A stretch of DNA of 6,922 nucleotides from an uncultured Muribaculaceae bacterium (lineage in GTDB: Bacteria > Bacteroidota > Bacteroidia > Bacteroidales > Muribaculaceae), in the NCBI GenBank assembly GCA_947644475.1, contig CANRZQ010000143.1, forward strand, positions 1 through 6,922, written 5' to 3'. Positions 4,309-6,922 of the stretch are shown piece after piece. Every line of letters starts with the position of its first letter. Positions within the stretch are counted from its first letter, which is position 1. A program made the translations under genes and the position numbers. Under the pieces are notes generated by a model, which did not search any database, was not told the origin of the DNA, and worked only from the letters and a program-made list of their open reading frames with translations.

Positions 4309-5871
4309 ACGCCAGGAGGGGGATTGGCGGAGGCCGCCGTTGGAGCGGTCGATCTCGGTCTGGTCGATGGGGAAGTAGCGGTGTTTCTCGGTGAATCCTT
4401 TGTCGCCGAGGAGTTCTACGCCTTTGTCGAAGCGCATGATGTCGAACCAGCGTTGCATTTCGTCGAAGAATTCGAGGCCGCGTTCTTCGAAGAGGATGTC
4501 GAGGGCTGCGGTGAGGGATTTGCCTTCGATTTCGACGCGGTGGTTTTTGTCTTGGAATGCGCGGTCGCGGATTTGGTCGAGCCATGTCTGCGCGTCGGCT
4601 GTGCCGGCGTTTTTGATGCGGCAGTCGAGTTCGGCGGCGAGGAGGAGTACGTCGGCGTAGCGGAACAGGCGCCAGGAGTTGTAGTGGTTGGAGCCGGGGT
4701 TGGATGCTGATGTGGATTCTTTGCGGGCGTGGAATTTGTAGTGTCCGTAGCCTTCGTATTTTTCTTGTTCGGTGGACCATACGAATTTTGATCCGGCGGG
4801 GAGTTCGCCTGCCGCTACGAGTGCGTCGACTTTGCGGGCTTCATCTTCGTAGGTGATGATGGAGCCTTCGAGGCGTGTGTCGGCGGTGTCCCAGCGGCGC
4901 ACGACGGTGGAGGGGACGGTGTTCTGGCCGTATCCGTCGTAGAGGCCACCCTGGTCGGCGGAGCGGGGGTCGGAGATGCCGCGGCCGGAGAGTGAGTGGC
5001 AGAGTGAGAATGACTCGCCGGAGTTGTTGCCGGCATAGCATACTTCGAAGATTGATTCGGGGCACCATTCGCCTTCTTTGAGCCAGAGGCGGCGGAAGTC
5101 GGTGTTGAGGGTCATGTATCCTCCGATCATGCTTTTGAGGTCGTCGAGGGCCGACTGGTAGGCTGAGGCGTCGCGGTGGAAGAGGATGATTTTAGCGCGG
5201 AGGAGTTTGGCTGCCTCCTGGCATACGCGGCCTTGGACGGTGGAAGCGCGTGCGGGGAGGTTTTTGGTGATCTCGGGGGCGAGGTCGGAGAGCATGAATT
5301 CGTATACTTCCTGGCGTGTGCCCTGGTGCACGGAGTACATCTGGTCGGCTGTGAGGTAGTGTTCTTGCAGGGGGATTTCTTCGTAGCCCATCCAGAGGTA
5401 GTAGTAGAAGAGTGCGCGGTAGAAGCGAGCCTCGGCGCGCATGGGGCCGGTTATTTCGGCGGGGAGTGATGATGCGTCGAGTTTGTCGATGAGAAGGTTG
5501 GCTGCGACAACACCGTTGAAGAGTCCGAAGTCCCATTCGTTCCACCATGAGCCGTAGCCCCATTTTCCGAATGCGTTGGTGGGTGTGTACTGGAATTGGT
5601 CGACCCATTCTTTCCACATGCCTTCGCCGAGTCCGCCTCCGGTCTCGGATTCGTCGGAGAGGAGCGAAGAGTAAGACATGACTTCGGGGAGGCGTGTCTG
5701 CACTTCGTTGATTACGGCGTAGAGGCCTTTGAGCATGTCGTCTTCGGTTTTGTAGAATTCTACTTCGGAGACTTGGGTGCTGGGGTCGATTTCGAGGAAG
5801 TCGGAGCATGATGCGGCGCCGAGGGAGAGGATTGCGGCGGCTGCTGCTGTATATAGTTTTTTAGTTTTCAT
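4306..5871 (-). CDS. SusD/RagB-family outer-membrane glycan-binding lipoprotein
   Basis: SusD-like lipoproteins sit on the cell surface as a lid over a SusC-like transporter and capture oligosaccharides. The 521-residue product starts with a lipoprotein signal peptide: basic MKTKK, a hydrophobic run, then LGAASC with the lipid-anchored cysteine at 22 and SDFLEIDP after it. Family landmarks are RAEARFYRALFYYYLWMGYEEIP (written here as RAEARFYRALFY, 145-156, then YYLWMGYEEIP), RYADVLLLAAE at 404-414, the helical FEERGLEFFDEMQRWFDIMR region near 461-480, and YFPIDQTEID at 499-508. I chose ATG 5871. An upstream in-frame ATG at 5919 would add 16 residues that merely translate the 9-bp repeat array and would bury the signal peptide. 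It follows the SusC-like gene by 64 bp, the standard operon order. The substrate cannot be inferred; no enzyme genes of the locus are in the window. Confidence 0.95.
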   Translation of the reverse strand: MKTKKLYTAAAAAILSLGAASCSDFLEIDPSTQVSEVEFYKTEDDMLKGLYAVINEVQTRLPEVMSYSSLLSDESETGGGLGEGMWKEWVDQFQYTPTNAFGKWGYGSWWNEWDFGLFNGVVAANLLIDKLDASSLPAEITGPMRAEARFYRALFYYYLWMGYEEIPLQEHYLTADQMYSVHQGTRQEVYEFMLSDLAPEITKNLPARASTVQGRVCQEAAKLLRAKIILFHRDASAYQSALDDLKSMIGGYMTLNTDFRRLWLKEGEWCPESIFEVCYAGNNSGESFSLCHSLSGRGISDPRSADQGGLYDGYGQNTVPSTVVRRWDTADTRLEGSIITYEDEARKVDALVAAGELPAGSKFVWSTEQEKYEGYGHYKFHARKESTSASNPGSNHYNSWRLFRYADVLLLAAELDCRIKNAGTADAQTWLDQIRDRAFQDKNHRVEIEGKSLTAALDILFEERGLEFFDEMQRWFDIMRFDKGVELLGDKGFTEKHRYFPIDQTEIDRSNGGLRQSPSWR

Positions 5872-5882
5872 TTGAGTTTGTT

Positions 5883-5927
5883 TTAAGGACTTTAAGGTCA
5901 TTAAGGTCTTTAAGGACATTAGGGTCT
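5883..5927. repeat. 9-bp TTAAGGWCW tandem array, 5 units, between susC and susD
   Basis: Five contiguous 9-bp units start at 5883, 5892, 5901, 5910 and 5919: TTAAGGACT, TTAAGGTCA, TTAAGGTCT, TTAAGGACA and TTAGGGTCT. They occupy most of the 64-bp spacer between the SusC stop and the SusD start. Because the unit is three codons long the array is open in the susD frame and encodes LKT/LMT/LKS-type tripeptides, which creates a misleading upstream start at 5919. The array would be transcribed within the susC-susD mRNA. Function unknown. Confidence 0.85.
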
Positions 5928-5935
5928 TTAATTAA

Positions 5936-6922
5936 TTAGAATGTAAGGTGGGCGCCGATGGTGTAGGTGCGGGCCTGGGGGTAGGTGCCGCCGTCGAGGC
6001 CGTTGCGTGTGCCTACTTCGGGGTCGTAGCCGGTGTAGGATGTGACGGTGAAGAGGTTTTCGCCCTGGAGGAAGAAGCGGAGGCCTTTTATGCCGACTTT
6101 GGAGAGGAGGGTGCGGGGCATTGAGTATCCGATCTGGAGGACTTTGAGGCGGAGGTAGGAGCCGTCTTCGACGAAGAAGTCGGAAATCTGGTAGTTGTTC
6201 TCGATGTTGCCGAGTTGGGGAACGGTGTTAGATGTGCCTTCGCCGTGCCAGCGGTTGAGCCATTTCTTTTCCCAGTTGCCGTATGTGGCGTTTGAGCGGC
6301 GGTAGAGTTTGTAGATATCGTTTCCGATAGAGCCTTGGAAGAATGCTGAGAAGTCGAAGTCGCGCCAGTCGGCGTTGATAGTGAATCCGTAGACCCAGTC
6401 GGGGTTGGGGTTGCCGATGAGAGTGCGGTCGTTGGCTGTGAGGCCGCCTTCGCCGTCGATGTCGACGAAGCGGAGGTCGCCGGGTTTGGCGTTGGGCTGG
6501 ATGAGAGTTCCGTCGGCAGATTTGTAGTTGTCGATTTCGGCCTGGTTCTGGAAGATGCCGTCGGTTTTGTATCCGTAGAAGAAACCGTAGGGGCGTCCGT
6601 TCTGAATCCAGGTGATTGTGCCGCCCATGCCGCCGCCGAGTTGGTCGAGGCCTGTCATGTCGGGTCCGTTGTCGGTGACTTTGTTTTTAATCCATGAAGC
6701 GTTGCCGCTGAAACCGAGGTTAACCTCGCCGGCTTTCACTTTGTAGGAGAGTTCGAATTCGACGCCGTGGTTGTCGACAGTACCGCCGTTAACGGTCATG
6801 CCCGAGTATGAGGTGTAGAGGGGGATGGGCTTCCACAGGAGCATGTCTTTGGTTTTCTTGGAGAACCTGTCGACGGAGAAAGTGAGGGCCGAGTTGAAGA
6901 AACGCAGGTCGAGGCCGAGGTC
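5936..6922 (-). CDS. SusC/RagA-family TonB-dependent outer-membrane transporter, C-terminal part
   Basis: This is the C-terminal 328 residues of a SusC-like beta-barrel transporter. The frame is open to the right edge, so the signal peptide, carboxypeptidase-like domain, plug and most of the barrel lie outside (family members are usually around 1000 residues). The window starts in DLGLDLRFFNSALTFSVDRF, followed by SKKTKDMLL, the familiar barrel strand motif of SusC proteins. VDNHGVEFELSYK, GYKTDGIFQN, PGDLRFVDIDGEG, DRTLIGNPNPDWVYGF, YLRLKVLQIGYSMP and the terminal TYTIGAHLTF follow in the expected order. The final aromatic residue is the usual barrel-assembly signal. It imports glycans captured by the SusD-like partner using TonB-ExbBD energy. 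A Met at 6844 is internal, not a start. Confidence 0.96.
   Translation of the reverse strand, partial: DLGLDLRFFNSALTFSVDRFSKKTKDMLLWKPIPLYTSYSGMTVNGGTVDNHGVEFELSYKVKAGEVNLGFSGNASWIKNKVTDNGPDMTGLDQLGGGMGGTITWIQNGRPYGFFYGYKTDGIFQNQAEIDNYKSADGTLIQPNAKPGDLRFVDIDGEGGLTANDRTLIGNPNPDWVYGFTINADWRDFDFSAFFQGSIGNDIYKLYRRSNATYGNWEKKWLNRWHGEGTSNTVPQLGNIENNYQISDFFVEDGSYLRLKVLQIGYSMPRTLLSKVGIKGLRFFLQGENLFTVTSYTGYDPEVGTRNGLDGGTYPQARTYTIGAHLTF

Noticed and set aside
5872..5919. Upstream ATG start for the SusD-like protein
   Set aside because: The extra 16 residues are a translation of the 9-bp tandem array and would place a charged extension before an obvious lipoprotein signal peptide starting at 5871.

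Overview
The window looks like chromosomal DNA of a Bacteroidota member, order Bacteroidales. The evidence is a SusC/SusD outer-membrane glycan-uptake pair, a TAnnTTTG-type Bacteroidetes promoter, and the proteins FolD, Ffh, PanD and PanC with Bacteroidales-like sequences. High GC, C-ending codons and repeat-filled intergenic gaps suggest the Muribaculaceae or a relative; that family-level placement is inference only.

All seven genes lie on the minus strand. In transcription order, from high to low coordinates, they are: the C-terminal part of a SusC-like TonB-dependent transporter (cut by the right edge), a SusD-like lipoprotein, panC, panD, ffh, folD, and the first ~79 codons of a CapA-family gene (cut by the left edge). 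SusC/SusD form the outer-membrane import complex of a polysaccharide utilization locus whose enzymes and regulators are outside the window. PanC and PanD are consecutive pantothenate (coenzyme A) genes with a clear promoter in front of panC. Ffh is the GTPase of the signal recognition particle. FolD interconverts one-carbon folates. No RNA genes, CRISPR array or transposase gene were seen. No gene-free stretch exceeds 300 bases; the largest is about 230 bases, between susD and panC.

The unusual material is in the gaps. Four of the six gaps (capA/folD, folD/ffh, ffh/panD, panC/susD) carry the same composite element in the same orientation. A short perfect hairpin (CACAAGCC-TCC-GGCTTGTG as read along the genes) starts at or just after the stop codon of the upstream gene. 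It is followed by an array of 10-bp units centred on TCGA. One hairpin copy has a compensatory base-pair change. The other two gaps have different short-period arrays: a 9-bp TTAAGGWCW array between susC and susD, and GTGATAAG repeats between panC and panD. A perfect 16-bp inverted repeat lies upstream of panC.

The CapA-family gene has an in-frame TAG. The stop lies inside a 39-bp segment bounded by a 9-bp direct repeat and carrying a 9-bp-stem hairpin. Removing exactly those 39 bp restores a normal CapA-like N-terminus, so this may be a small insertion or footprint that disrupts or switches the gene.
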